DNA from: Panicum virgatum
Taxonomy: Eukaryota; Streptophyta; Magnoliopsida; Poales; Poaceae
Direction of reading: 5' to 3'
Assembly (NCBI RefSeq): GCF_016808335.1
Contig: NC_053139.1
Location: 18,990,782-19,054,781 of the forward strand
DNA: 64,000 nt
Positions within the stretch are counted from its first letter, which is position 1. Every line of letters starts with the position of its first letter. A program made the position numbers and the translations under genes. Below the pieces are notes generated by a model that made no database searches, was not told where the DNA came from, and saw only the letters and a list, made by a program, of their open reading frames with translations. Positions 9,605 through 22,807 of the stretch are shown here, piece by piece.

Positions 9605-12600
9605 TGTGACATCTCGAAAAACTTACCAAATAAATCGCACGCTAAAAATAATTTTCAAAATTCTTTTCGTCGTTGAGTTCGATCCTTCCTATCCAAGCCC
9701 CTAATTCCCCGGAACTCTTTCCTGACCCGACACCCGAATCCGACCGCTGTCCCGTCTTCCTTTTTCTCTTCGCGTCGCGTGCGTCGTCCGACCGGACGTC
9801 GCGACACGCGTGGCCGACCGGGCCGCTGTAGCCGACCGCGAATCCCGCTAGCGTGCGCTCGCTCTCTCTCTATCCTTTTATTTTTCTTTTTCTTTTTCTT
9901 TTTTCTTTTTCTTTTTCTTTTTCCTTTTTCCATTTTCCTTCCTCCTTCCCCTCTCTTCCTTCTCTCTCTCCTTTCTCCCCCGCACGCTGCAGAGCAGCTC
10001 GCCGCCGCGTCGACCCTGCTCCTCGCCCGCTCCTGTGCGCGCGCATCGCTCCCGGCCTGCCCACGCGCACGCGAACCCCCCAGCACGCCGAGCCCCTCGC
10101 CGCCTCGATGCGTGCCCGGCCCATGCGTGCGCACGTGCACCGCGTGGCCGCGCCCCCCGCCACGCCGCTCGCAGCGCGACGCCGGCCGCCCCATACTCGC
10201 CCCGCCTAGCTGAGCCGTTGTCCTGCTCGCCTGCCTCGGCTCCCGGGCTTTCGCGTCCGCCAGCGAGCCGAGCCGCGTGCGAGCCCCGCCGTCGCCGCCG
10301 GCCACCCCTGTGCACGCCCACGCGCATCACGCGCGGCACTACTCGCCGCGTCAAGCTGCACAGTGCCGCCTGCGCCGCTCGTCGCCTGCCCGAGACGTCC
10401 CGTCACCCTGTGCCCGCCTCGCCACCCGTGCGCCACTCCACGACGGCCGCAAGCGGCCAGTGCGCCATTAATGGCGCCACGCGATGCTCGCCGGCCGCCA
10501 CCACCGCCTCGCTCCCCCTCCACCGCCTTACTTCGCCTTTAAATAGACTTCCCGAGTAGCTCACCTCCCCCACGACCTCCACCGCCGCTCCTAGCTCCCT
10601 CCCCAAGCTCCCAGCGTCGCCGCCGCACATAGCTCTGTCCGTCGCCGCCGGCCTCCGCAGACAGCCTTCCCCGCTCCACCCCAGCTCGAGCTAGATAGGG
10701 GAATCAAACCCCCACCTCCTCCTCTCCGTTTTCCCCCTTCCCTTGGCCGTCGACGAGCCCCTAGGGCCGCCAGCCCCGACCACCGTACGCCGCCCCTCTC
10801 CCTCCCCTGTTCTGGTTGCGGGGGAGAGGAAGAAGATAGGCCATTTTGGCCAAAACCCCCTCCCCTTCCCTTTATTCTTTAAAGAACCCTCCCATTCTTT
10901 AGCCTTTATTACAAAATAAACCCTCCCTTTTATTATATTTCAAAATAAACCCTTCCACTATATAAACTTAATTCTAAATAAACCCCCACACCTTTTAGTA
11001 TGCCCCAAATATTTCTAGAAATTACAACTAAGTCCTTTTCTATTCCAGACAATTTACCAAGGAGCCCCTGGATCCTTATTTAACCCTAAATCTCTCTCCA
11101 ACCTATCATTTCATGCGCCAAACTATCTCCGATCGACCCGAAACTTTACCACGCCATTCCTAACATAGTTTCGGTCATGCCATTAGGAAATCGCCCAAAA
11201 ATATTACTTCTATATCCATATCTTAATTGTTTCCGATTCGAGCTCAACGATAAAGCTTTTATTTCTTTTTCTTGATTGTGTGTTGGTTTGTATGCGTCGT
11301 AGATCACGGTGTAAACGAGGGAGAGCCCGTCAACGAGCAGTACTGCGAGCAAGCGAACGAGGACCAGTTCTGTGACCCCGAACCCGAAGGACAGTACCTC
11401 GATCAGGACTTCCCGGAAGGCTTTGAGGACGGCAAGTTCAATCCCACCCTTTGATGCATATTTTGTCCAAGTTTTTATAAACACAATCTATTGGCCTATT
11501 TTATAAAATTGCATATGTTTTGCCTGCTGAAAACATGGTTGGATAGCCACTCCTTGATTTGTTATAACCATTCATTGACCACCTAGATTAATGTCTGAAT
11601 GTGATTTGTTTGGACGTTAATTGCTGCTAGAACGCTTAGGACCTTAAACACAATACAACTTATTTTATAAAAGGAAATGTGTGAGTGTGTGGGAAGGGAA
11701 AAATGTGAAATTTTCGAAAGATAAGTTTAGACAGGATGGATGGCACTTCTGTGTGATTTGCCAAATGGTGTGCTCGTGCCTGTGTGGTTGAGCAAGGAAG
11801 GGAGATATCCATCTTGTCACAATTAAGGACCGAGTTGGTGTGTCATCTCACCTAACTCCATTATCGTGCAAACCACTCGACCATTGTATGGACAACGGCT
11901 TAGCATAAACCCCACTAGTTAGTCTGATAGCCATCAGGAGAGCTGAGAGCAACGGGTGATCAAGGAGAAAGGATTAGCTCTATGTGACTTATGCCCCGGT
12001 TACAACCTCAGTGATAGGTCAATGACCCCTTGGTGGATCCCGTGACGGCTAGTCAGGTCTAGCTAAGGTGGGCAATGGCTTTGTTGGGATCTGCACCGAC
12101 ACTACGGTGATCGAGATGTGGTACCCCGCTTGTGGGTAAAGTTGCACACCTCTGCAGAGTTAAAATCTATTCGAATAGCCATGCCCACGGTACTGGGTGA
12201 GTTACGGTGTGGTCACATAACTAGTATTTCTTCTGGGATTGGATGGGTTGGCGTGAGTTGTTTTGGAAAAGTGTCCGGCAGTTGTGCTGTGTGCTACGGC
12301 GGATGAGGAGTCCGGTAGCAACTTAAAACTTGGATCTTGTGTTACTCGAAAAAACTTGCTTTGAAAATCCTTTCTTTCAAATGAACCCTTGCATAAAAAT
12401 CAGCTTTCCGCAAATTAAACCCTAGCCTTATCCTTGATTTATCCTGTGCATTATATTCTGTTTATACCCCCTCCGTGGGTGTGGTTGGACTTGCTGAGTA
12501 TGTTTGTACTCACCCCATTCTTAATTTTTTACAGAGGAAGATCCAGACTTCGTACCCGAGGACGTTGAGTAGAGGTTTCGTCCTGCACCCAACCTTACCT

Positions 12601-12837
12601 GTGGATAGGGTCACCCGCAGGAAGTTCCGTATGGCGCAAGACTCTGATGACCCCCCTCTTCGTAGTTAATATCGTGGTGTGGGTGTTAGTTGTTATCCTC
12701 GCGGTAGTGGCGCTTCACTGCCCACTTCCGCGTAGAGTTGTACGGTGATGTACCATCTGATGTAATAAAAGTGTTATCAGCCTCCTAGGACTAATATTGT
12801 ATCACTTTTAAGTCTTCTCTTATGAGGGGACACTTCA
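9605..12837 (+). mobile_element. 5' LTR of the outer element
   Basis: It is 3233 bp long, from TGTGACATCTCG to GGGACACTTCA, and repeated with scattered differences at 19582-21160 plus 34871-36484. The first kilobase is GC-rich with a long pyrimidine tract (about 9855-9980) that gives spurious Arg/Lys-rich or Phe/Leu-rich open frames. The remainder is AT-richer with no protein-coding signal; all open frames inside it should be ignored. Confidence 0.92.
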
Positions 12838-12839
12838 GG

Positions 12840-12851
12840 TGGTATCAGAGC
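12840..12851 (+). other. Primer binding site of the outer element (tRNA-iMet)
   Basis: TGGTATCAGAGC begins two bases after the 5' LTR end. It is the standard plant retroelement primer site complementary to the initiator Met tRNA 3' end. Confidence 0.9.
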
Positions 12852-12980
12852 CGTAGGTTGGCCGTAGGACGTGACCCCTAGGAGCGAGACCCCTTCTTCG
12901 AGCCTTTTCACATTAGGATTTTTCCTTACTTAATCCATTTTCCACACAAACACTCACCACTGATTCTTGCCCTGTTCCAG

Positions 12981-13661
12981 ATGGCTGACAATGGATGGAG
13001 TGGCGGAATCTGCCACGCAGAGCCCGGCCTTCCTAAGTTATTGATACTCAGCCTGGAACACATCGGAGTGATGGACCCACCAGAGTATGTCTACCGGGAA
13101 TACGACTCCAGGGGCACTCTTCGGTGCGACGTGATGATTTTCGTGGAAAGAAGCACCTGCTACCCTTACGTAGACCCCTGGTTCATCTCCACCACTGGCT
13201 TTCGCTTCCCTGACACCTACCGAAAGGCCGCCCGAAAAGCCCTACGACGTCTGCGTGTGATCTACAAGCATCATCTTCAGCGGACTTCTATGTGATTTTT
13301 CCCGCCTACTGAAGGAAGAGGACGCTCATGGATTGCCCGGATGAGAGGACTTGGAAGAGAAGAAGAAGACTTAGAAGATACGGTCTCCCACCTATCCATC
13401 TACCTCACCGGACTGGATGAACTTTACCGCGAACAGGCGGCACAATTGAAGCAACAAATCCACAGAGCAGAAAAGGCAACCCAAGAACTGGAAGAACAAC
13501 GGACAAGATCCGCACGCGCCGAGTATTCCCTAGCCGCTCTCCAAGCCCAATGACAAGAATACGAGGCTCCCAGAGGAATAGGTGGATGGATAGAAGAAGA
13601 AGAACCCGAAGAGACCCATTGGGATAAGGGTACTCAGACCGAAGATGTTATGACGGAGTAG
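12981..13661 (+). pseudogene. Pre-gag ORF of the outer element, copy 1
   Basis: One frame beginning MADNGWSGGICHAEPGLP can be followed to TAG at 13661, broken by stops at 13293-13295 and after SLAALQAQ (13551-13553). The N-terminal part has the pattern YREYDSRGT...C...STTGFRFPDTY...ARKALRRL and the C-terminal part is a probable coiled coil rich in Glu, Gln and Arg. Similar proteins occur as uncharacterised grass ORFs upstream of gag in this type of element; their function is not known to me. A related second copy follows at once. Confidence 0.65.
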
Positions 13662-13860
13662 TGTCTTCCCCCAAAGAAACACCCTATCCAGACCGAAGAA
13701 GAGTCCCCATGATAGGAGTAGCACTCCAAGCTAGAACCCTATCCTAATAATCGTGTATCCCTGAAATATGTATCCCACCATGTTGTAATAATAAATACCA
13801 TCTACCCCCTTTTGTACCCAAATTTTTGTGCAAGCTTGTTCACCCTATCTTTATTTTCAT

Positions 13861-14720
13861 ATGACTGAGGAATGATGGACCCAGGGCAATTGCCAAGCTG
13901 CACCTGGTTTCCCCAGCCTCTTGATCAATGCCCTGGAAAGCCTTGGCGTTACGGAACGCCCAAGGTACTACAGCAGAGAGTACGAGCACCATGGTACCCT
14001 CCACTGCAGGGTGATCCTGGTCATCACCAGAAGTGACCGCTACCCCGACATCCAGCCATAGCGAGTGACCGCCACAGGGTTTAGGCACCAGGACACCTAT
14101 CCCTTGGCTGTCAGGAAGGCACTCCATTATCTATGCCGGATTTTTGAAAGACACCTCACCCCACACCAATGATGTTCTTCCCGCCGGCCATCAGAACCCC
14201 AGTTTGGAAAGCTCGCATGAGAAGTCTAGAATGGCTTCGCCATGAAGAAGACCCCCTGTACCAAGTGGTTACCTACCTAGCCTCTTTGGATCAGCTCTTT
14301 GACGAGCAAGCCAACATTCTGAGAGAGCAGACCCATCGAGCCGAGCAAGCAGAGCTCGCGGTAAGACTGCAGCAGATCCGGGCAGCCCAAGCCGAGGCAA
14401 GAGCCGCAGCCGCGGTCAGCAGCGAAGTGGTTGCTCAGGAGAGCCTCAGGCAAGCCTGAGACCGACATATGCAAGAATGGACCAGATGCGGAACGCCAGT
14501 CCCGGCAATTGGGGAAGACCATATTCTACTCGGGACGCCCGTCATAGGATGGGGACCACTCTTGGGAAACCCACATGTCCCACCCGAGAACCCTGAAGGG
14601 TTTGCTGCCGCCGTTGAAAGAGAAGCTGCTGCGCAACCATTGGAAAATGGAAACCTAGACGACGGCGAGCAAGGACTACTCGCACACTCCGCCCCAGAAG
14701 AAGGCTCGCCCCGCGAGTAG
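13861..14720 (+). pseudogene. Pre-gag ORF of the outer element, copy 2
   Basis: This is a paralogue of the preceding ORF. Matching pieces are SREYEHHGTLHC, ITRSDRYPDIQP, VTATGFRHQDTY and VRKALHYLCRIFERHL, then after about 14170 a segment FFPP...VW followed by a Gln/Glu/Ala-rich coiled coil (about 14280-14458). Stops interrupt it, including TAG at about 14059-14061 after DIQP, and the frame changes near 14165. The ending HSAPEEGSPRE with TAG at 14718-14720 may be the natural C-terminus. The gag start follows about 290 bp downstream. Confidence 0.55.
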
Positions 14721-15010
14721 AATGTCCGATGCCATCCTAGTTTTGTACCCTCCCAGCCCCTTTGGCTTAAGTTGTACCCTTAAGTGTGACCATGTACCCG
14801 GACATGTAGTACGCGTTCTAGTCTTGTCCCTGTGTTGTACCCTCCCTTGCAGTAGTGAAGTCGTTTGTTCTCGTTGTTTGCTTGTTTGTGTGTTAGTTTG
14901 TGTGCTTTTCGGCGGAAGGTGGATTCTGCCTTTTCAAAAATACGAATTAAGCAACTTAAACATCACATAATCTTAATCCCAATCTCACAAAGACTCTACC
15001 CCATCTACAG

Positions 15011-18000
15011 ATGGCTTCCCGAAGCAGTATGAGGGCCTCCCGCAACCGGACCCCTGCAGCTGCTGATGCAGGAGTACAGCCTAATGGACAGAACCCTCAT
15101 CAGGAGGAACAGGAAGTGAGCCAGAATAGAGGAGAAAATCAAGGAGAAGTGCCACTGCCACCACCACCCCCCTCGGGGACCTGGCATAGATAATACACAA
15201 CCAGACCCTCATACTGGAAACACTGGCCAATGCCCTCATCAATAAGCGGCCACGAGAGCAGACCATGAATGACAAGCTGACAGCTTTTCTGAGGACCAAG
15301 CTGCCCACCTTTGCCGGATCCAGCAACCCCTTGGATGCAGACGACTGGCTGCGTGTGATCCAAAGGAAGCTCGAGCCGTTCGAATGCCAGGATCGAGACA
15401 AGGTTCTCCTGGCAGCCCACCAACTCACTGGGACTGCCTTAGCCTGGTGGGAGAATTACTGCGCCGCTGCCGAAGATGCTTCCACCATCACTTGGAAGGA
15501 ATTCGTGAAGGAGTTCCGCTGCTATCATGTCCCCTCGGCCACCATGAAGCGCAAGGCGGATGAGTTCCGCGCACTGCAGCAAGGAAGCATGTCGGTGGAA
15601 GAATACACCCATCAGTTCATGGAATTGGCTCGATATGCACCAGAGGAAGTGAACGATGATGAAAAGAAGCAGGACATATTCAAGAAAGGATTGAACCTAG
15701 AACTCCGGACCTGGCTTACCCCTCAGATCTACCCCGACTTCAATACTCTGATGAACAAGGCTATTCTCACAGAGAGGGCCAAAACTGAAGAAAGGAGGGA
15801 TAACAAGCGCAAGTTTCTGGAAAGCATGGCCCGCCAGCATGACCGCTTCCAGAAACCAAGGAATTCCAGCTATATGGCTCCAAGATATCAGGCCTCAATG
15901 CAGTATAGGACTCAGTCCCAGGTGACAGGGCCACAGGCCCCTAACACACAGTTTAGGAGCCAGAACACCATGAAGGCCCCGCAGAGCAATGTAAGCCAGG
16001 TCACCACCTAGAACAGTAATGCTAGGGTCTGTTTCAACTGCCGAGAGACATGACATTTCATTGCCAGCTGCCCATATGCCAAGAACAAGCCTGCTACATC
16101 AGCCTTCTCCAACACGGTGAATGGACCAAGGCCAGTTCTGTCAGGTGCCAACTGAGTGCCCATCCGCAACAACAGCAATACCAACAACAACAGTCAGCAA
16201 ATGAGGCAGCCCCAGCAGTCATTTGGACGAGCCCGCGTCAACCACATCAACGCGCAGGAGGCTCAAGGAGCTCAGGGCGTAGTGCTCGGTGAGTACCTAG
16301 TCAGCTCAGCTCTTGCAACAGTACTATTTGATTCTGGAGCATCACACTCATTCATATCCTCAAGTTTTGTGGAAAAGCACAATATACCTACAGTACTACT
16401 AAAAACACTCCTATTAACCCGGACGCCTGGAGGTGACATCAAGTGTCAACTAGGTTGTCTACGGGTAAGGATCAATCTAAGTGGGGTAGAATTTTTAGCA
16501 GATCTAGTAGTACTTAAGTCTAAGGGAATAGACATGATCCTTGGAATGGACTGGTTAAACCGACACAATGGTCTCATAGGTTGTACTGACAAAGTGGTAC
16601 ACCTAACGAACCCAGAAGGAGTACGAGTGACCTGCCATACCCGGGGAAGTGGATCTGACCCAATGGTGTTCAGCATGGAAGCCAAGTCCTTGGAAGAAGT
16701 CCCGGTAATAAACGAATACCCAGATGTTTCCCCTGAAGAACTTCCCGGAATGCCACCAGATAGGGATATAGAGTTTGTCATCAACCCTGTCCCTGGAACC
16801 TCTCCTATAGCCAAAAGACCCTATAGGATGGCAGCTTCTGAATTGGCAGAACTAAAGAAGCAACTGGAAGAATTACAACGAATTGGCTTCATCAGGCCAA
16901 GCTCGTCACCTTGGGGAGCCCCAGTCCTATTTGTCAAGAAGAAGGATGGGAGTATGAGGTTGTGTGTAGATTATCGGGCGCTGAACGAAGTTATTATCAA
17001 GAATAAGTACCCCCTCCCTAGGATTGATGACCTTTTTGATCAGCTAAAAGGAGCCAAATACTTCTCCAAGATCGATCTGAGGTCAGGATATTTTCAGCTC
17101 AAGATTAGAGAAAGCGACATTCCAAAGACAAGCATTTGTCACCCGTTACAGGCAGTTTGAGTTCACTGTAATGTCTTTTGGACTAACTAATGCACCTGCT
17201 TATTTCATGAACCTCATGAACAAGGTGTTTATGGACGAGTTAGATAAGTTTGTCGTAGTCTTTATCAACGACATACTTATTTACTCGAAGAGAGTCCAGG
17301 AGCACGAGCAACATCTGAGGGTAGTTTTGGAAAAGTTGAGAGCAAACAAACTCTATGCAAAATTCAGCAAGTGCGAATTTTGGCTAGAGAAAGTGGCTTT
17401 TCTTGGACATATTCTGACCGCTGAAGGAGTAGCAGTCGACCCTGAGAAAGTCGAAGCAGTTTCCAATTGGTAGCAACCAACTAATGTTAGTGAAATCAGA
17501 AGCTTTCTTGGATTAGCTGGGTATTATCGAAGATTCATCGAAGGATTTTCCAAGATAGCCCGGCCCATGACAGAGCTGCTCAAGAAGGATAAGAAATTCA
17601 ACTGGACAGAGTCATGTGAAAGTAGTTTTCAAGAATTGAAGAAAAGATTGATAACTGCCCCAGTGCTGACCCTACCGGATATTCATCGGGATTTTGTTAT
17701 TTATTGTGATGCATCCCGACAACGATTAGCGTGTGTCCTCATGCAAGATGGGAAAGTTGTTACATACGCTTCCCGCTAACTCAGGCCTCATGAGCAGAAT
17801 TACCCAACACATGATCTGGAGTTTGCAGCCGTAGTGCATGCCCTCAAGATTTGGAGGCATTATTTGATTGGAAATAAGTGCAAGATCTATACCGACCATA
17901 AGAGCTTGAAGTATATTTTCACCCAGCCAGATTTGAACTTAAGGCAAAGAAGGTGGTTAGAACTGGTTAAGGATTACAATGTGGAAATCCATTACCACCC

Positions 18001-19581
18001 TGGTAAAGCTAATGTGGTAGCTAACGCCTTAAGCCGGAAATCTTATGGACCCAAGGATGCCCATCTGCAGGAAGAGATGGCACGATTGAATGTGCACATT
18101 GTTCCCCGAGGTTCCATTCGCAAGATAAGCATTCAACCTACTCTGGAAGATAAAATCAGGAAAGCACAAAGTTCAGACAAAGGCTTCAGGGAAATCCGAA
18201 TACAGAACGGAGAAAATAAGGCACCTAATTTTAGAGTGGATAATGAGGGAACTTTATGGTATAAAAATAGGATTTGTGGGCCCCAAGGAGGAGACTTCTG
18301 GCAGATAATTATGGATGAAGTGCATAACTCGGCCTACTCCATCCACCCAGGATCCACCAAGATGTATATGGATTTAAAACAAAAATATTGGTGGAAAGGA
18401 ATGAAGGCGGATATTGCACGATTTGTCGCCCATTGTGATATGTGTTAAAGGATCAAGGCCGAACATCAGAAGCCAGCAGGGTTGTTACAACTCCTACCCA
18501 TCCTGGTTTGGAAATGGGGTGAGATATGAATGGACTTTGTGGTAGGTTTGCCCAGCACACAGAAAGGACGACTCCATATGGGTAATAGTGGACTGACTCA
18601 CTAAAGCGGCTCATTTCATACCCATACGGACCAATTACGGTCGAGAAAAGCTAGCCAAGCTTTATGTGGAAAATATAGTAAAGTTACATGGTGTGCCTAG
18701 CAGAATCGTTTCAGATAGAGGGACCCAATTCACCTCTAGGTTTTGGAAAAGTTTACATAGAGCCATGGGCACCAAATTAGCCTTCAGCTCCGCCTACCTC
18801 CCACAAACGGATGGTCAAACAGAAAGGGTAAATCCATTACCTATGGAAAGGATTGGGAGCAGAGTCTACCCTATGCGGAATTTTCATACAACGGTTATCA
18901 GACAAGCTTGGGCATATCACCGTTCGAAGCTCTTTGTGGAAGAAAATGCAGAACTCCCCTAATGTGGTCAGAAGTTGGAGAACGTGCCCTAGTCGGACCC
19001 GCACTCATAAAGGAAGCAGAAGAAAGAGTGGCCGAGATTAGAGAAAAGCTGAAGGCCGCCCAGTCTCGACAGAAGAGCTACGCAGACAAGAAGAGACGAG
19101 AAATAAGCTTCAACCCGGGAGAGTTCGTCTACCTTAAGGTTTCACCCATTCGGGGAACTCGAAAATTTCAGGTACAAGGAAAGTTAGCCCCTCGGTACAT
19201 TAGGCCATACCAAATTCTGAAGAAAGTAGGAGCCGTAGCATACCGACTGGAGCTACCAGAAGGAATGTCGGACATACACCTGGTGTTTCATGTGTCACCG
19301 CTAAGGAGATGTTTGAGAGTACCAGAGAAAGAGCATGTGCCAGAAGAAGAGATAGACCTACAGACAGATCTTCGGTACCAGGAAGTACCTAACAAGATTT
19401 TGGACACTGTCACTAGGAGGACAAGAAACTCCGTAGTACGGATTTGCATAGTTCAGTGGAGCAGACATGGAGTAGAAGAAGCTACATGGGAACGTGAAGA
19501 TGCTTTGAAGAAAGAATTTCCCCATCTGTTTAGAAGCCAGCCGAATCTCGAGGACGAGATTCATTTTAAGTGGGGTAGGTT
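15011..19581 (+). pseudogene. gag-pol of the outer chromovirus, disrupted
   Basis: Domains in order are: gag N-terminus from ATG 15011; gag core (about 15265-15900, with TGTALAWWENYC); a CCHC knuckle near 16030 with a stop inside it; protease [13 protein letters not shown] near 16325; RT (about 16800-17470); RNase H (about 17690-18040); integrase with an HHCC zinc region (18340-18446), the SDRGTQFTS motif near 18712 and QTERV near 18818; and a chromodomain (about 19375-19520, ILDTVTRR...VQWSRHGVEEATWE). Damage includes a frameshift between 15011 and 15265, stops at 16009, 16048, 16148, 17473, 17779, 18446 and 18528, frameshifts near 17125 and 18570, and a short deletion after QTERVN. The RT active-site motif reads FINDIL instead of the usual FIDDIL. 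The last frame runs into the LTR. A polypurine tract TAAGTGGGGTAGGT precedes the 3' LTR. Confidence 0.92.
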
Positions 19582-21160
19582 TGTGACATCCCGAAAAACT
19601 TACCAAATAAATCGCACGCTAAAAATAATTTTCAAAATTCTTTTCGTCGTTGAGTTCGATCCTTCCTATCCAAGCCCCTAATTCCCCGGAACTCTTTCCT
19701 GACCCGACACCCGAATCCGACCGCTGTCCCGTCTTCCTTTTTCTCTTCGCACCGCGTGCGTCGTCCGACCGTACGTCGCGGCACGCGTGGCTGACCGGGC
19801 CGCTGTAGCCGACTGCAAATCCCGCCGGCGTGCGCTCGCTCTCTCTCTCCTTTTCTTTTTCTTTTTTCTTTTTCCTTTTTCCATTTTCTTTCCTCCTTCC
19901 CCTCTCTTCCTTCTCTCTCTCCTTTCTCCCCCGCACGCTGCAGAGCAGCTCGCCACCGCGTCGACCTTGCTCCTCGCCCGCTCCTGTGCACGCGCCTCGC
20001 TCCCGGCCTGCCCACGCGCACCCCCCAGCATGCCGAGCCCCTCGCCGCCTCGACGCGTGCCCGGCCCACGCGTGCGCACGCGCCCCGCGTGGCCGTGCCG
20101 CCCGCCGCACCGCTCGCCGCCGCCCGCCCCGTACGCGCCCCGCCTAGCTGAGCCGCTGTCCTGCTCGCCTGCCTCGGCGCCCGGGCTTCCGCATCCGCCA
20201 GCGAGCCGAGCCGCATGTGAGCCCCGCCTTCGCTGCCGGCCACCCCTGTGCACGCCTACGCGCATCACGCGCGGCACTGCTCGCCGCGTCACGCTGCACA
20301 GTACCGCCTGCGCGCGCTCGCCTCCTGCCCGAGACGTCCCGTCACCCTATGCCCTCCTCGCCACCCGTGCGCCACTCCACGACGGCCGCAAGCAGCCGGA
20401 GCGCCATTAATGGCGCCACGCGATGCTCGCCGGCCGCCACCACCGCTTCGCTCCCCCTCCACCGCCTTAGTTCGCCTTTAAATGGACTTCCCGCGCAGCT
20501 CACCTCCCCCACGACCTCCACCGCTGCTCCTAGCTCCCTCCCCAAGCTCCCAGCGCCACCGCCGCACAAAGCTCTGCCCGTCGCCGCTGGCCTCCGTGGA
20601 CAGCCTTCCTCGCTCCACCCGAGCTAGAGCTAGGTAGGGGAATCGAACCCCCACCTCCTCATCTCCGTTTTCCCCCTTCCCTTGGCCGCCGCCGAGCCCC
20701 CAGGGCCGCCAGCCCCGACCACCGTACGCCGCCCCTCTCCCTCCCCTGTTCTGGTCGCGGGGGAGAGGAAGAAGATAGGCCATTTTGGCCAAAACCCCCT
20801 CCCCTTCCCTCTATTCTTTAAAGAACCCTCCCACTCTTTAGCCTTTATTACAAAATAAACCCTCCCTTTTATTATATTTCAAAATAAACCCTTCCACCAT
20901 ATAAAATTAATTCTGAATAAACCCCCACACCTTTTAGTATGCCCCAAATATTTCTAGAAATTACAACTAAGTCCTTTTCTATTCCAGACAATTTACAAAT
21001 GAGCCCCTGGATCCTTATTTAACCCTAAATCCCTCTCCAACCTATCATTTCATGCGCCAAACTATCTCCGATCGACCCGAAACTTTACCACGACATTCCT
21101 AACATAGTTTCGGCCATGCCATTATTAAATTGTCCAAAAATATTACTTCTATATCCATAT
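19582..21160 (+). mobile_element. 3' LTR of the outer element, first part
   Basis: It matches the 5' LTR from its first base (TGTGACATCCCG) to the point equivalent to 11221, where the inner element is inserted. The last five bases, CATAT at 21156-21160, are the left copy of the inner element's target-site duplication. Confidence 0.92.
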
Positions 21161-22209
21161 TGTCGTGGTGCTGCAAACCACAGCCGGGTGGCGGAAGGCA
21201 CCCGCCCTAGCCCAGAGGGTGTGTACTCGGGAGTTAGCTAGTCCTGGTTCGATCTCTCTCAAGAACATGAAGAACACCGTGGGATTAGAGTGGTTCGGGC
21301 CGCCGGAGCGTAATACCCTACATCCACTGTGTGTTGTATTGCCTTCCCTCGAGAGAGAGAGTTCGCGAGAGCTGGTGTGTCTGGCGAGCCTGTAGTGCAC
21401 AGCGAGCACCTCCCTTTTATATCTCAAGGGAGGCGCGTACATGGCTGTTGGCTCCCCGACAGGTGGGCCCAACGATGTAGTATAAGATAATGTACTGTTC
21501 ATACATTATGACGTCGCAGGCAAAGGAGATCTCGCTCTTGGATTGCCTTGCCTGCTCCTGGAGTCCCTCGTTCATCATGTCCAGGCGCTGTCTTGTCGGG
21601 ACGATGCCAGACGTAGCTAGTGGCGTCGTCTGCCACGTAGCTTAACGGGCTGTGTAGCTTGCGGCGTAGGCGGCATGATGGAAAAGTGTCGTGCCGTCGT
21701 ATCCATTTAATGCTGCAGACGGGCTCTGCGCGGGTGCGGCACAGGCGGCTGCACTGTGCACCTTGGTAATACGCGGTGCTCAGTGAGGCCTGACAAAGGA
21801 TGTCCCGTGTGCCGCGGCGACAGAGCACGCCTCAACCATCCGCATTAAATGCGGTGGGTGGGCGAGTCCCCCAGCGGAAGACTCGCGCACGAGCCCGCGC
21901 CTCCGGGACACGTGGCGGTTCCGGACCCCCACGCGGTAAAGGGGGGTCCGGACGGACGCAGGAGGTCCCGGACCCCTATGGGGGGTCCGAGGCCTCGGCT
22001 GTCAGCTCGGAGCTTCCCTTCCTTAGAGACACGTGGCGTCTCCGGACCCATCCCCAGGAGGGGAACGGGTCCGGGGCCGTTGGCCTAGTGAGGGAAGAGC
22101 CTGACCCGTGGGGCCTGGCTACTCCGTCCTTTCCACGTAGTTACGGATAACTACGCGGGTCCTGCCTTGCCGCGGTAAGAGTGGGTATCCCTGCTACAGG
22201 GTACCGACA
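21161..22209 (-). mobile_element. Inner element 3' LTR (left copy)
   Basis: It runs from TGTCGTGGTGCTGCAAACC to GGTACCGACA on the plus strand. In the element's own orientation it is the downstream LTR, preceded by a purine-rich stretch (the complement of 22211-22235, containing GGGCCTGGGGGCCA) that can serve as the polypurine tract. Short open frames within it are shadows. Confidence 0.9.
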
Positions 22210-22807
22210 ATGGCCCCCAGGCCCACCTTGGGGGAGGTACGAACCCACAGGTGGGGCCACTACTGCGATTTGGCTCTGCATAGCTTGAAGCTTCTTACTG
22301 CAGGGGTCTTGACCGGCTTTGACCATCCATCGGGTTGTTTGCTGCCTCATCACATCGCAACGGCTTACTGACTCATGGGCCCCACGCACAGTGGTTCACC
22401 TAGTCACGCGCGCGACGTTCGGCATTGTTGCGGCCGGAGTAAACGGATCATTTACCACCGGCGCAGTCCCCGAAAAGCTCGGCCACGCTAGCGCTTAATA
22501 CGCGTACGTCAGCTCAGCTTCCGCCTCGCTTCGCGCGTGGGCGACGGTTCAGATCCCGCCTTTCCACACCTTTGTTGGTTACCCGCTCACCTCGATAGGT
22601 GGGCCTGGGCCCCCATGTCATGGACTGGGCGGTTAACACTAGGTGCGGGCATTGCTTGGGTTCCAGCGACGGTTCCGGGGCGCGCCGGTTGAGTCAGGCT
22701 TTATAACGGGACGAACCGCATACCGCGGTTACTTTCCCACATTCGCCTTCTTCCTTCCAACCTCTGCGTCCCTTTGCCTTCGAGCTTTTCTTGCCCCTTG
22801 TTCCCCC
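22210..22807 (+). promoter_or_regulatory. Upstream region of the antisense gene, with TATA-like site
   Basis: No coding content. TTTATAACG near 22701-22709 lies about 105 bp before the ATG of the antisense ORF, the usual promoter spacing in plants. With the AT-rich region after its stop, this suggests an independent rightward transcript inside the leftward element. Confidence 0.4.

Noticed and set aside
9655..10630. Open frames of 97-216 residues, Arg/Lys- or Ala/Pro-rich
   Set aside because: They lie inside the LTR, are driven by a pyrimidine tract and GC bias, and recur in the 3' LTR copy at 19619-20792.
22643..22807. Upstream extension of the antisense ORF to 22643
   Set aside because: It would place the start before the TATA-like site; the ATG at 22808 or 22838 fits better.
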